From Chloroflexota bacterium (GTDB lineage Bacteria; Chloroflexota; Anaerolineae; Anaerolineales; UBA11579), in assembly GCA_013112575.1 (NCBI GenBank), contig JABFGG010000006.1:124001-188000 (forward strand): 64,000 nucleotides of DNA, given 5' to 3'. Below are positions 8,977 through 18,400 of the stretch, piece by piece; position 1 is the first letter of the stretch, and each line of letters starts with the position of its first letter. The position numbers and the translations under genes are program-made. The notes beneath the pieces are model-generated. The model was not told where the DNA came from. It was given only the letters and a program-made list of their open reading frames with translations, and ran no database searches.

Positions 8977-10095
8977 CTTCTGACTTCTGCGTTCCAGCCT
9001 GCCTTTGATAACTGGCAGGTTTTACATGAACTCCATCAGCATTACTTTCCGCAGTCCCTGCGGTAGTTGTAGCTTGAATGTTCCGAGCAGCATTTACATC
9101 TCGGTCATGCACTGTGTCGCATTCTGGACAGTTCCACTCACGTACATGCAGCGGCATGGACTCCATTTCAGCACCACAGGCCGAGCAGGTCTTGCTGGAG
9201 GGATGTCAGCGATCTGCCGCCACCACTTCACAGCCATACCACGCCCCTTTATATTCCAGCGTCCGCACGAACTGCCCCAACCTGCATCTAAGATGTGCTT
9301 GGCCAGCCGCCGGTTGCGTACCATGCCCTTGATGTGCAGCGTTTCGACCGCGATCAGCCGGTACTCCTCGACCAGGCGGCGGCTAAGTTTGAGGCGCTGC
9401 CGCTCCCATCCGGCACTGCCTTTCTGTCTGCGAGACAGGCTTCTTTGCAGTCGCCGCAACCTGCCCTCGGCCCGTACCAGATGGCGTGGGTTGGCGATCT
9501 TCTGGCCATCCGAGCAAGCCAGGAAGGACCGCAGCCCCAGGCCAACCCCAACTGCTTTGCCCTTGTATTCCGGGTCAGGAAGCTCCAGTTCCACCTGGAA
9601 GGAGGCATAGTAGCGATTGCCCTTGGTTCTCGATATGGTCACGTTCTTGATCCTTCCTTCCAGGGAGCGATGGAACACGGTCTTGACCCAGCCCACCTTG
9701 GGCAGGTAGCTGCGTCTTGCTGCCAGGTCCACCTTGACCCGCTGCGGATAGCGGATCGACTGTCTATGGCGGCGAGATCGAAAGCGGGGATAGCGCGCAC
9801 GTCCTTCAAAGAAGTTCTTGAAAGCCCGATCCAGGTCTTTGAGCTTCTGCTGCAGCACCTGGCTGTCGGCTTCCTGCAACCAGAGATGAGCGGGGTGGCG
9901 TTTGAGGATGGCCAGCTGGCCAGTTGTGTCTGCGTAGGAAAGACCTGCTTTGGTTTGTGTGTTGTGCTCTCGTCTGACCGCCAGAAAATGGTTGTAGATA
10001 TAGCGGCTATGCCCGAACTGCACGGCCAGGGCCTGCTGTTGGGTAGTATTGGGATATAGCCGGAACTTGTAGGCTTTGCGGATCCACATGCTCAT
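8966..10095 (-). pseudogene. tnpB: TnpB RNA-guided nuclease, frameshifted
   Basis: The N-terminal part (from 10095) starts IRKAYKFRLYPN and matches the intact copy at 24703-25911 closely. Three lesions are visible. The first RuvC motif reads GVGLGLRSF where the intact copy has GLDLGLRAF, so the catalytic Asp is lost. About 18 residues are missing after RLKLS. A frameshift near 9270 moves the zinc-ribbon and last RuvC segment (CPECDTVHDRDVNAARN) into another frame (8966-9166). Its ATG overlaps the tnpA stop (ATGA), so the two were translationally coupled. It is non-functional. Confidence 0.9.
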
Positions 10096-10492
10096 TGCCC
10101 TTTTTGATCCGCAATATACCGCCGCACTGCTTTCTCAGAGATGTGCCCCACACTTTCACAATAATAGCTGCGCGTCCAGAGTGTTGGCAACTTGCTGCGC
10201 AATTGAGGAAACTCACTGCGCAGATGGCGAGAGGTGTAGCCCTTGAGTTGCTGAACGACCCAATGGGGGGCTGCTCCTGGACCGGCCTTGACGAACAGGT
10301 GCACATGATCCGGCATGATCTCCATCTGCTCGATGGACACCTGGATCTCTGCGGCTTTTTCCATTAGGAGGGCTCTAATCGCGTTTCGATCTCGTCGCGC
10401 AACACAGGTCGGCGGTATTTTGGGCACCAGATGAGATGATAGCCAAGATTAAACACACTTGTGTATGAAACCTACCACCGTTTATGAGACAT
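10092..10492 (-). pseudogene. tnpA: TnpA Y1 (HUH) transposase, broken
   Basis: The frame from ATG 10492 reads MSHKRW, then a TAG (10472-10474), then VSYTSVFNLGYHLIWCPKYR, typical of IS200/IS605 TnpA. A frameshift near 10370-10420 then moves the protein to the frame ending at 10092. That frame contains MPDHVHLFV, the HUH metal-binding motif, and SYYCESVGHIS with the candidate catalytic Tyr. The native enzyme cuts and joins single-stranded DNA at TTAC-type targets. With a nonsense codon and a frameshift the gene should be inactive. Confidence 0.88.
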
Positions 10493-10506
10493 ATGTTCTA
10501 GTATTG

Positions 10507-10537
10507 CACCATATACAGATGTCATCTGTATATGGTG
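10507..10537. repeat. perfect 14-bp hairpin upstream of tnpA
   Basis: CACCATATACAGAT-GTC-ATCTGTATATGGTG is a perfect inverted repeat with a 3-nt loop, lying between the left-end palindrome and the tnpA start. The second IS copy has no equivalent. It could be an extra protein-binding hairpin, a regulatory structure in the tnpA leader, or a tiny inserted palindrome. No T-run follows on the tnpA side, so it is not a typical terminator. Confidence 0.6.
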
Positions 10538-10588
10538 TTGCCTTTCTGCCTGACATCCGCTCAAGGTGTTCTTATTGCGCCGCCTCAC

Positions 10589-10612
10589 AGCCCACCACTG
10601 AAGTAGTGGGCT
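10589..10612. repeat. IS605 left-end hairpin (decayed copy)
   Basis: AGCCCACCACT-GA-AGTAGTGGGCT forms a stem with one mismatch. Read on the reverse strand it follows GGGAAAG, as does the equivalent palindrome in the second copy (24526-24547). This is the left-end recognition structure of the element. Confidence 0.75.
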
Positions 10613-10628
10613 TTCCCGGCGGCCTGGC

Positions 10629-10847
10629 GTAAACTTTTCCGGTTGTCAAATCACGGGGAACAGCAGCAGTGTAGACATACGCGAGAACAGTGCGGTGACT
10701 ATGGAAAACTGCTCTATCTTTAAGAACAATTGGTGGGGAGTTCTGATTATGCAAGAAAGCACTGCCCGGTTGATCAAATGTGATATCAAGGAGGATCAAA
10801 ACAACGCCTTTAAGGATCTGAGTTGCACTGTAGAGATCAAATCATAA
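10629..10847 (+). pseudogene. remnant of a right-handed beta-helix protein (C-terminal part)
   Basis: Immediately right of the IS, one frame reads NFSGCQITGNSSSVDIREN, then AVTMENCSIFKNNWWGVLI, and ends in KDLSCTVEIKS with a TAA at 10845-10847. The alternation of short strands with Asn and Cys turns is typical of parallel beta-helix coils, as in several lipoproteins of this window. No start or signal is present, and the sequence left of the IS is a different gene. I infer the tail of a beta-helix gene whose 5' part was lost before or during the IS insertion. Confidence 0.55.
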
Positions 10848-11197
10848 GGCGAAACTTCTGGCTGCCAAGCACTGAGAGATGAAGGTTTAGCTTTCTAATT
10901 TGGGTATGTAGACTTTTTGGAACGGCGCATGAGCCTGACCTAGGAGCAGTCCGAAGCGCTCGGGATTTCTGTGGGTGCTTTGGGCCCTGGCGCGCCTGAC
11001 CAGGCTAAATCAATAGAACTGATCACAAAGTATCAAGCCATTCTAAATCAGCGCCTGACCGATCGCACCCCGGATCAGCCCAAAGCGAGCAAAGGTCAGT
11101 GCGATGAGATCAGTCAAATATTATTTGGAGCGACTCTGGTATCGGCGCCCAACCTGGAACAGAAGGCAAAAAATAAATATTCTGCGGCCGGTTGTTC
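10848..11197. other. intergenic stretch, nothing firm
   Basis: A 76-codon open frame (10971-11201) has no recognisable similarity, no ribosome-binding site and overlaps the next gene, so I do not call it. Otherwise I see no gene, repeat or clear promoter here. Confidence 0.3.
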
Positions 11198-11674
11198 ATG
11201 AGTGGTATGCAACGATTCGTCTCTCTCACTTCGTTTGCCCTTTGCCTGGGCTTGACTTCTCTCGCCTGTGGAGCAGCATCAGACTTGACGAAAGCCCCCA
11301 TAGAAGAGGCTACCTCTCTGGATGATCACGAAACCAGTGAGCCCGCTTCGTCGGGTCTCTTCTTTGACCTAGATGGCATTGAAGAAATTGAAATCCTCAC
11401 CCCCACAGAGGGCGTAGGGCTGAAACCTTTGTTTGAATGGCGGCCGGTGACTGGAGCTACAAACTATTTGCTGGTTCTTCAAGATGCCTTAGAGCAAACC
11501 TATTGGACATGGCGCGGTTCTTCCACCAGTATTTACCTTGGCGGTGTGGCTACAGCTCCCCCTGAAGATGCTGCCGGACCTGTCCTTCAGACGGATATGA
11601 CCTGGGCGGTTGTGGCTCTAGATGCTGGAGACAACGTGATTGCCAGTAGCCGGCTGCGCTCCATTTCTCCATAA
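11198..11674 (+). CDS. small lipoprotein with fibronectin-like fold
   Basis: This 158-residue protein starts MSGMQRFVSLTSFALCLGLT and has the lipobox SLAC at about residue 24. After an acidic, Ser/Thr-rich linker, residues 60-158 contain ILTPTEGVGLKPLFEWRPVT followed by GATNYLLVLQD, a pattern seen in fibronectin type III-like repeats of bacterial surface proteins, here probably one domain. No enzyme motif is visible. It faces the convergent ECF-sigma fusion gene across 185 bp. A TTG two codons upstream is possible, but the ATG is the simpler start. Confidence 0.65.
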   Translation: MSGMQRFVSLTSFALCLGLTSLACGAASDLTKAPIEEATSLDDHETSEPASSGLFFDLDGIEEIEILTPTEGVGLKPLFEWRPVTGATNYLLVLQDALEQTYWTWRGSSTSIYLGGVATAPPEDAAGPVLQTDMTWAVVALDAGDNVIASSRLRSISP

Positions 11675-11859
11675 TTTCTAACTATGTGCAGATGCAATAA
11701 AATCATACAGATGCTTTCCTCTATTTGAACAGATCGTTTTGGGTAAGAAATATTGCAATTAGCGGGGTTTGGTATCCCTGTTACTGAGCCTCGATCCAAG
11801 AACAGGGGGCCAATGGCGCATGATCAACTTGATAGGCCATTTGCTTATGTACTGGCCCT

Positions 11860-13293
11860 TCATGGGAAGTAGGGGATATCGGTAGGAGGTTTTTTGGGCG
11901 GCTTTTCAGTTGGCCCAGGTGTATCTGGATCGTCAGATTGCCCATCCCCTGACCCGTCACTCTCGCGATCATTGGCGCCAGGTATTTCCGAAGGGGCTAG
12001 TTCCAAGGGAACGTCAATGGCAATATTGTGCAGAACTTCGTTATCCTCACCATAGATGAATAGCTCCGTCTTCAAGCCCTCTGCAAGCTTGGGACCACGA
12101 CAGAAGAGTCGCCCCGGGTAGTCTGTGTCCTTTGTACACACAAACTCGCGCTGAGCTACTTTGGCAAGGTAACTATCTTCTTCTGCACCAGGGCAGACCA
12201 CATTGATGATCATCTCTCCGGATGACAAAAAGCTGATCCCCAGAACTTCCAAACAGAATGGGAACGGCGTTGGTGTGGCCGTGAGGAACCCTGGGAAAGC
12301 ATTGCTGGTGGTCACAAAGGTCGGCTCTACAGGTATAGCCGTGCTACTGGGGCGGATTTGCGCGGCGGCAGCAGGATCCTCTTCGGGAGCCTGGTTGATA
12401 CGCGTAAGCCCAACAACACTGAAAAATATGAGTAAAGCTGCTCCCCCCGCCATGGTCAGCACCGTGAGCAAACGTGCTGGCCAGCTTGGTCGCTGTGAGT
12501 CTGGCACATTGCTCCCCATCCCCATTCTGCGATAGATGCGTTCCCTAAGCCCGCTGGGTGGCAAGACCGGGAAAACGGAGGCGAAGATGTTGGCAACCTG
12601 CAACAGGTTGTTGCGCCGTTCCTGGCATTGCTCACAATGCTTTAGGTGACGTTTGAGGCTGCGCTCCCTTTCACCCAGTGGTTCATCATCGTGCAGATCG
12701 TGTACTAACTCTGCAAATTCCACACAGTCACCGGTTGGCTCCACCAGCAACAATTGAATGCCATAGGCCTGGCTAAACATTTCCCGGGCGCGGTGCGCCA
12801 ATACCTTGGCATTGCTGAGTGTGATCTCCATGATCTCGGCGATTTCCTGGTATGGGAAAGCGTACATCTCGCGAAAAACCAGGATATTGCGGTAGCGCTC
12901 TGGGAGTTGTTGTAAGGTTGTGCGAACGTAGGCTCCGATTTCTTCGCTCATGATTTGTTTTTCAGGGTTCCGCTTTGATGAGGGAATCCTGCCTTCTTCT
13001 TCTAAAACCGCTTCGCCGCGGCCCCTGCGGGCAGCATCTATTGCCAGGTTGTGGGTCATGCGGAAGATCCACGACCGGAAATTCCAGGGTGGGCCCAATG
13101 TGTCGATCTTCTCATAGGCGCGCACAAAGGCTTCCTGGGTGAGCTCTTCGGCCTGGCTGGATTGGTTGGTAAGACTGAGGGCGAAGTTGTACACAGCCTG
13201 GAAATAGGTCTCGAACAAAGCGGCAAAGGCCTGCTGGTTCCCTTCTGCAGCCTGTTGGGCCAGTTGAGCATCCGATATCATCACGTTTGACAT
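11860..13293 (-). CDS. ECF sigma factor fused to anti-sigma-like zinc finger, TM helix and outside domain
   Basis: Residues 24-92 are sigma-70 region 2 (ELTQEAFVRAYEKID, WIFRMTHNLAIDAARR), and residues 119-172 are region 4 (LQQLPERYRNILVFREMYAF, AEIMEITLSNAKV). The cytoplasmic part continues with the zinc-binding anti-sigma pattern H216-x3-C220-x2-C223 (HLKHCEQC), then a membrane helix (about 274-297), a Thr/Pro linker and an outside domain (347-430) with Cys 347, 367, 386 and 398, including YPGRLFC. Normally sigma and anti-sigma are separate proteins; here one chain joins both, giving a membrane-tethered sigma factor probably released by proteolysis or a conformational change. The outside domain is also present in the large protein at 15410-18829. 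Confidence 0.85.
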   Translation of the reverse strand: MSNVMISDAQLAQQAAEGNQQAFAALFETYFQAVYNFALSLTNQSSQAEELTQEAFVRAYEKIDTLGPPWNFRSWIFRMTHNLAIDAARRGRGEAVLEEEGRIPSSKRNPEKQIMSEEIGAYVRTTLQQLPERYRNILVFREMYAFPYQEIAEIMEITLSNAKVLAHRAREMFSQAYGIQLLLVEPTGDCVEFAELVHDLHDDEPLGERERSLKRHLKHCEQCQERRNNLLQVANIFASVFPVLPPSGLRERIYRRMGMGSNVPDSQRPSWPARLLTVLTMAGGAALLIFFSVVGLTRINQAPEEDPAAAAQIRPSSTAIPVEPTFVTTSNAFPGFLTATPTPFPFCLEVLGISFLSSGEMIINVVCPGAEEDSYLAKVAQREFVCTKDTDYPGRLFCRGPKLAEGLKTELFIYGEDNEVLHNIAIDVPLELAPSEIPGANDRESDGSGDGQSDDPDTPGPTEKPPKKPPTDIPYFP

Positions 13294-13493
13294 CAGTAGA
13301 TCACCATTGAATGATGGTTAGCAATTGCATAAGGCCATGCAGTTCCAGTATATTGGATTTACTGTGAAGTTTCAAACTTGGTATAGACAGAGCAGAAAAA
13401 GTGCTCAACGGACAAATTCACCGATTCTATTCAGTATTTTTTGCAAGCATGGGATTCTCCAAGTTCGGGCAACGTACATTTTCTAAGGTTATT

Positions 13494-14597
13494 TTACGGC
13501 CGGTAGCCAAATTCAAGATTGTCATATACATAAGGGCACAAGCCATTGTAGGACTCGGACTCTTCTAAACTGAATTCCTCTGAGTACCTTCGCAGACTGG
13601 CTTCTTCCGCCATAGCCTGGTTGCAAGTTGGAGTGTAATAGTGATCCTCCACCCCATTTGGGCCAAAGGGGTGTAAAAATTCATGCACTATAGATGAAGC
13701 CGTGAAATAAGTTGGGGTAGAAGCATACAGATTATCAACTGCGTTGCAGCACATTGAATAACCGTTGTTCTCCACACAGGCCACACCATCCAGATTGCGG
13801 CATTCGCCGTTGAAGGAGCTGGCTTGAACCGGGGCGTCCACCTCCTCGTCACCGTATCCACACGCCGCGTAACGGTGGCCGAAATGGTTGATCGCAACAT
13901 AGATCTGATTATCACCATAGGTTGAGGAAACATACTCGTTTACAAATCCTGCCGGTGCCGGGAGTGTGAGGAAATAGCCGCCATAGGAACGCGCCGTATT
14001 CTCGTCACCAAACGAAAAAATCAGGATGCCATTGGGCAGGTTCTCGGGGTGGGTGGCAATATAGTCACTCGCCAAATCAATGACTCTGCTGTCTGGAGTG
14101 ATTTCTACAAAGTCAACCATTGTAAACCCAATGCCAGTCTGATCCAGTAGTATCTGATCGGCCTCGGCAACCACCCTGTGGGCTTGCTCGCGACTGACCA
14201 GTTCGGAACTCAGGTCTACGATTACAGCAAGCTTGAACACTCCTATTGGTTGGATGGAGGCATTTGGAGACGGTGCCGCCTGCGACCCGGCCGGAGTCGA
14301 TAATAGGGTTTCGCCGGGTAGTTCAGAAGGGAGCTGCTCCAATGAAGGTGCTTCAAGGACTTCTGTGGTTGCTAGCCCAATAGTCTCGTTGTGTGACGTA
14401 GCGACACCTACCGAGAGATTGCATGCCAGGGCAAGCAAACTGATGAGGAGAACAGAACGAAGTAATAGGAAAGGATGCCGAATCCTTAGACCAACCACCT
14501 CTTCCTGTGATCCAAGAAGTTTTTGCCCTTGCGATTTGAACCCATTTATAGTTCTTGATAAATCTAAGGTGTTCATCATCTTCGTCCAGTCATTCAT
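13494..14597 (-). CDS. putative zinc metalloprotease lipoprotein
   Basis: A 42-residue cytoplasmic stretch precedes the signal anchor, whose lipobox is LALAC (about residue 58). After a low-complexity linker, residues 120-367 form a compact domain containing SSIVHEFLHPFGPNGVEDHY at about residue 300. HExxHxxG agrees with the metzincin-type zinc site; the usual third ligand three residues after Gly is absent, but Asp-His follows shortly. Many Cys (CCNAVDN, ENNGYSMCC) suggest disulfides. A start overlapping the previous stop by one base (TAATG) shows coupling with the 14597-15328 gene. The protein is likely a surface peptidase of unknown substrate. Confidence 0.7.
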   Translation of the reverse strand: MNDWTKMMNTLDLSRTINGFKSQGQKLLGSQEEVVGLRIRHPFLLLRSVLLISLLALACNLSVGVATSHNETIGLATTEVLEAPSLEQLPSELPGETLLSTPAGSQAAPSPNASIQPIGVFKLAVIVDLSSELVSREQAHRVVAEADQILLDQTGIGFTMVDFVEITPDSRVIDLASDYIATHPENLPNGILIFSFGDENTARSYGGYFLTLPAPAGFVNEYVSSTYGDNQIYVAINHFGHRYAACGYGDEEVDAPVQASSFNGECRNLDGVACVENNGYSMCCNAVDNLYASTPTYFTASSIVHEFLHPFGPNGVEDHYYTPTCNQAMAEEASLRRYSEEFSLEESESYNGLCPYVYDNLEFGYRP

Positions 14598-15328
14598 TAA
14601 TCACTATTTTGCGCGGGCGTTGATGCAGCCATCTCCACAGCCTTGGTGAGGATCTGTGCTATCTGATCGTGGATCTCCACCAGCGGCGTCCCGTCTTTGC
14701 CCCATACATTCGCCAGGAAGGTATCATCAAAGCGTGCCTCGCTATTTGCGACAGTGAGATCGACGTGAGGGAGTGCGAGCAACACGGGACCGATATCTAC
14801 TCCCAGCAAGAATTGTTGTGCTGCACCCGCGTCAGTGCCCAGGATGGTAAAGCGATTATCTAATGCAGCATCACCTGTCTCTATTGGGGTATCAAAATGC
14901 GCTTTCCAATCGTACGTATGCCGGTCCAGCGCACGACTGGCTTTAGCTGCCAGTGATGAATCAGCAATCCCGGCTTCAATGACCTGCAGGCCGAAGCTGG
15001 ATGGCACCGGTATTTCACAGGTCCAATAGGCAGAGGATTGTGATTTGCCAAAGCTGCTTTTGACATGCATGCGGTAATGGATCTCGTGCCCACTGTACGT
15101 ACGGACGTAGTGCGTGCCCACGCTCCCCCGACCATAACGCGTGGCGCCCTGAGAGCGATAGCCAAGTTGCTGCCAGGCTGCATTTTTGCTTTCACGGCGC
15201 GAAAGGCGAATAAACAGGCGAGCAAAAACGATCAGGGCGATTATCCCTCCCATGCCCACGGTCAATGCAAGTCCACCGAGCACAATCGGGTTCTGGGTGA
15301 TCAAGTTGATTATTTCTTCGGGTCCCAT
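14597..15328 (-). CDS. membrane protein of unknown function (DUF3137-like C-terminal part)
   Basis: GGAGGAAGAC directly precedes the ATG. One N-terminal membrane helix (about residues 17-38, GGLALTVGMGGIIALIVFARLF) is followed by a soluble ~200-residue region. The C-terminal half (ALDNRFTILGTDAGAAQQFL and LPHVDLTVANSEARFDDTFL) resembles DUF3137-type proteins, in which a value or residual-threshold pattern precedes a short beta sheet; this is a weak likeness. It is the first gene of a coupled pair with the metalloprotease lipoprotein and lies 81 bp after the large MopE-like gene on the same strand. I cannot assign a role. Confidence 0.6.
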   Translation of the reverse strand: MGPEEIINLITQNPIVLGGLALTVGMGGIIALIVFARLFIRLSRRESKNAAWQQLGYRSQGATRYGRGSVGTHYVRTYSGHEIHYRMHVKSSFGKSQSSAYWTCEIPVPSSFGLQVIEAGIADSSLAAKASRALDRHTYDWKAHFDTPIETGDAALDNRFTILGTDAGAAQQFLLGVDIGPVLLALPHVDLTVANSEARFDDTFLANVWGKDGTPLVEIHDQIAQILTKAVEMAASTPAQNSD

Positions 15329-15409
15329 GTCTTCCTCCGTAAATTGCAGTAGTTCAGTATGGTCTTTCCTGCATGGGGGGTATTTAGCCCCACCCTGCAG
15401 GAAGTTTTG

Positions 15410-18400
15410 CTAAGGGATGTTCACGTCAAAGCCACTTCCAGGACAAGCGTCCAGATTGGAGGTATCACAAGTAGCATTCCCCAGGCTGTCCACTGCCACG
15501 ATGCGGAAGGTGTAGCTGCCTGCGGAAAGCGCACCGATGTTCAGCGAGTAGCTGTTGCCGCCCCCGAGCTTCATGGTGCCCGCTGATTGATAGGCTCCTT
15601 TGCCAACCCTGTAGTAGAGTGTGACGCTGGCAACTCCAGAGAGATCATTGACCGCAGCTGTGATGGTCACCGGGGTGGTGGTGAGCGCCGGGTTGGGCGA
15701 AGCGGCGGGGCCAGAGACCTTCGGCGGATCCGTTTCCGGTCCAGGTGTTGGGGGAGGGGCATCTTCTGAGGCTGGGTCCTCAACGACAGGCGGCGGTGCA
15801 AAGGTCGGCTCCGGTGTGGGTTTGAAGGGCACCAGGAACTGGCCTTCGAAGATGATTTCGAAGTCCCCATCGAGCACACGGATGACAGCCTGGCTGCCGG
15901 GGTTTGTGAGGTCCCCGGTGCAGAACAGGCGTCCCGGGTACGCTGCGTCCGTCTTGCAGAGGTAGCCAATTGCATCAGGCGCCTCCACAGTAGCTGTGTA
16001 TTCACCGTCAACCACTTCTGGGCAGCCGATGTTGACCAGCAGTTGGCCATTTTCCAGGATGCTCACACCGCGGATCGAGTCGCAGTGAAAGAGCGGGCCC
16101 GTTTCAGCAATGCTTTGTAGCTCTTCACTGGGCACAACCTGGCTATGGACACGGTCGGGCAGACAAAGCGGCAGGTACAGGTCACCTCCAACGCCTGCCA
16201 GCGCTTCCGCCACAACCTGCCAGAGAATAGGAATACCAAAGTTGGCCGGGTTGAGCCCCACCGAGACCAGGCTGAGTGTGGTCTGTTCGGTGACGATTTC
16301 GTGGGGAATCCCCGCTCTGTCCCAGATCGTGATGCGGAAGCGGGTGTGTGGTGGCAAGGTGACGTTGCTGGGCACCTGGATGTGGATGAGTATGACGCTG
16401 AGTTCACCTGACGGACTGGTCGACATACTTGCTGAGGTTTTGAAGTAAGCATCGCAGTAGGTGGCTTGATATTCATCGGATGCACTCAGCCAACCGACCA
16501 GGCTGTCGGGGGCAGTTTCAGCAACGACCACGTTCTCGGTCTCAACCTGTAGCTGGGTCGCTGGGGAAAAGTTGACCATAGCTACGTAGCCGGCAGCGAC
16601 CCCCAGCCCTAGCACTCCCCCCAACGCTGCTCCCGTTAGTGTAGTGATGACGAAGCCGACGCCCGATGCGCCCACTCGGCTGGCCAGGAAACCACTCAAC
16701 CCGGCACCGCCAAGGGCCATGGTTGTGATGATCACTCCCATGCCGAGCAGTTGGCCGAAGGAACCGGAACTGCCACCCAGCGCCTGACCCACCTGGGCCG
16801 GGCCTTCGATGCCGGATTGCATGAATTCACAGCCCTGGCTATTTTCGAAGATCAAACGGTCGTTGTTGAACACGCCAAGAGGGTCAAGGGACGCCCGATC
16901 ATAAGTGAACTCCAGTACACAAAGGTTGTTGCTGCGATCCACTTCATTAGGGTCATTTTGCGAGTTGACCAGAAACTCCAGGCGTATCGCAGCGCCGTTG
17001 TGAGGGCGGGGGTCAAAGTCATAGATATAGTGGGAAGTCATGGAAATCGCTGCGGAATCTCCTGCATTGCGCAGACGTTCGCTTTGTACAATCTGCTCCC
17101 CATCCACAAACAAGGTCCCCTGGTTGTAGTATTCCAGCATGTGTAAAGGCGGGCAGGCAATGTCCGCCGTATCGTAGAGAGTGATTTCCAGCCGCCTGGC
17201 AGCCCTGTCAAAATCGGCGATGACCGTGCCAACATCGACGTCAGCATTCGCTTCAATACTGGGCAAGTAAGCCGCAGCCCAATTGTTGGAAGTGTTCTCT
17301 TCATCCAGCAATCCGCCAGGAAGTACGGCGAGCATTCCGCTCGGGGCGCAGGCCATACTTTCCGCGTAGGCAGGAGTAGGGAATTCACTGTAGGGGATGA
17401 ACCCGTTCATATTGTCGTGATCGGGTGCAAACTCTTGCCCGGACAGATCGACGATGCGTACACTGTTTCGGGCGTCGGCCAGGCCCTGCGTGCCAAGATC
17501 ACCGCCTACATTGGCGACCTGGTATTGGAACCAGACACCGCAAAGTTCAGAATCATATTCACAATTGGGCCCGTCCCACCTGGTCAGGGAAAACTCGGGG
17601 ATTACCCAATCTGGTGTGACAAGATATTCGTCAGTGTAGCCATCGCAGTCGTTGTCCACACCATCCAGGTATTCGGCAGTGCCTGGATTTATAGCGCCAA
17701 TGAGATCATTGCAATCCCCTTCTCCCACGGTCCAGCCATCGGCGTCGAAGTCCTCATCGTCTGGGTCTGGAAAATCGAAACCCTCATCCACCAGACGGTC
17801 ACAATCATCATCCAGGCCATTGTCTGCTTCGGTTTGACCGGGAAATATGCTGGCATCATACTCGTTGCAATCGCCCTGATTTTGTGAAAAGCCATCGCCG
17901 TCCTGGTCCATATCATAAGCTCCCCATTCAGTCAGGAGTCCGGCATCTCCTTCAAGAGGACGCCAGCCGGGGATCGGGCCGCTGCCCCACTCACCGCCTG
18001 TGCAGTCGTTGTCCAGCCCATCACCCTGGATCTCCTCAGCCAATGGATGCACAAACGGGTTCATATCATGGCAGTCCTCTGGCGGATAGAAGCCATCGCC
18101 GTCCTCATCCTGGGCAGGGTCATAAATAGCCCCCTGTGGGGCATTGGGATAGAGAAATGTGGTTAGGCTGGTGTTGTTGCTTTCGTTGTGTTCCTCAACT
18201 TCACCGCCAAGCGCTGCATTTCCAGCGGGGCCAATGTACTCCGCGAGATCGGCTGTAGCCAGTAAATAGATAAGCCCACGGTCTGGGTAGCCCTCCAACC
18301 AGCTTGTGTAGGATGTTGGAAGCGTGTCAGGCACAAGATAGGAGAAATCGAAGGGCGGGCTAGTGAGGGTTGCACTCGCCCCCGGGTCCAGACTGGTGAC

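Larger units (their letters stand above)
8949..10628 (-). mobile_element. IS200/IS605-family element, decayed copy
   Basis: The ends were placed by comparison with the second copy (24509-25916). The left end is beside the target tetranucleotide TTAC on the reverse strand (10629-10632), exactly 11 nt before the shared GGGAAAGCCCAC; the right end starts with GTGAAC at 8949. No terminal inverted repeats or target duplication are present; instead each end has an imperfect palindrome, as this family requires. Both genes are broken: tnpA has a stop and a frameshift, and tnpB has a frameshift, an internal deletion and a lost catalytic Asp. It is probably immobile. Confidence 0.85.

Noticed and set aside
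9295-10059. 254-codon forward frame inside the first IS
   Set aside because: Antisense shadow of the broken tnpB; the same shadow appears in the second copy.
10971-11201. 76-codon forward frame between IS and lipoprotein
   Set aside because: No similarity, no start signal, and overlaps a supported gene.
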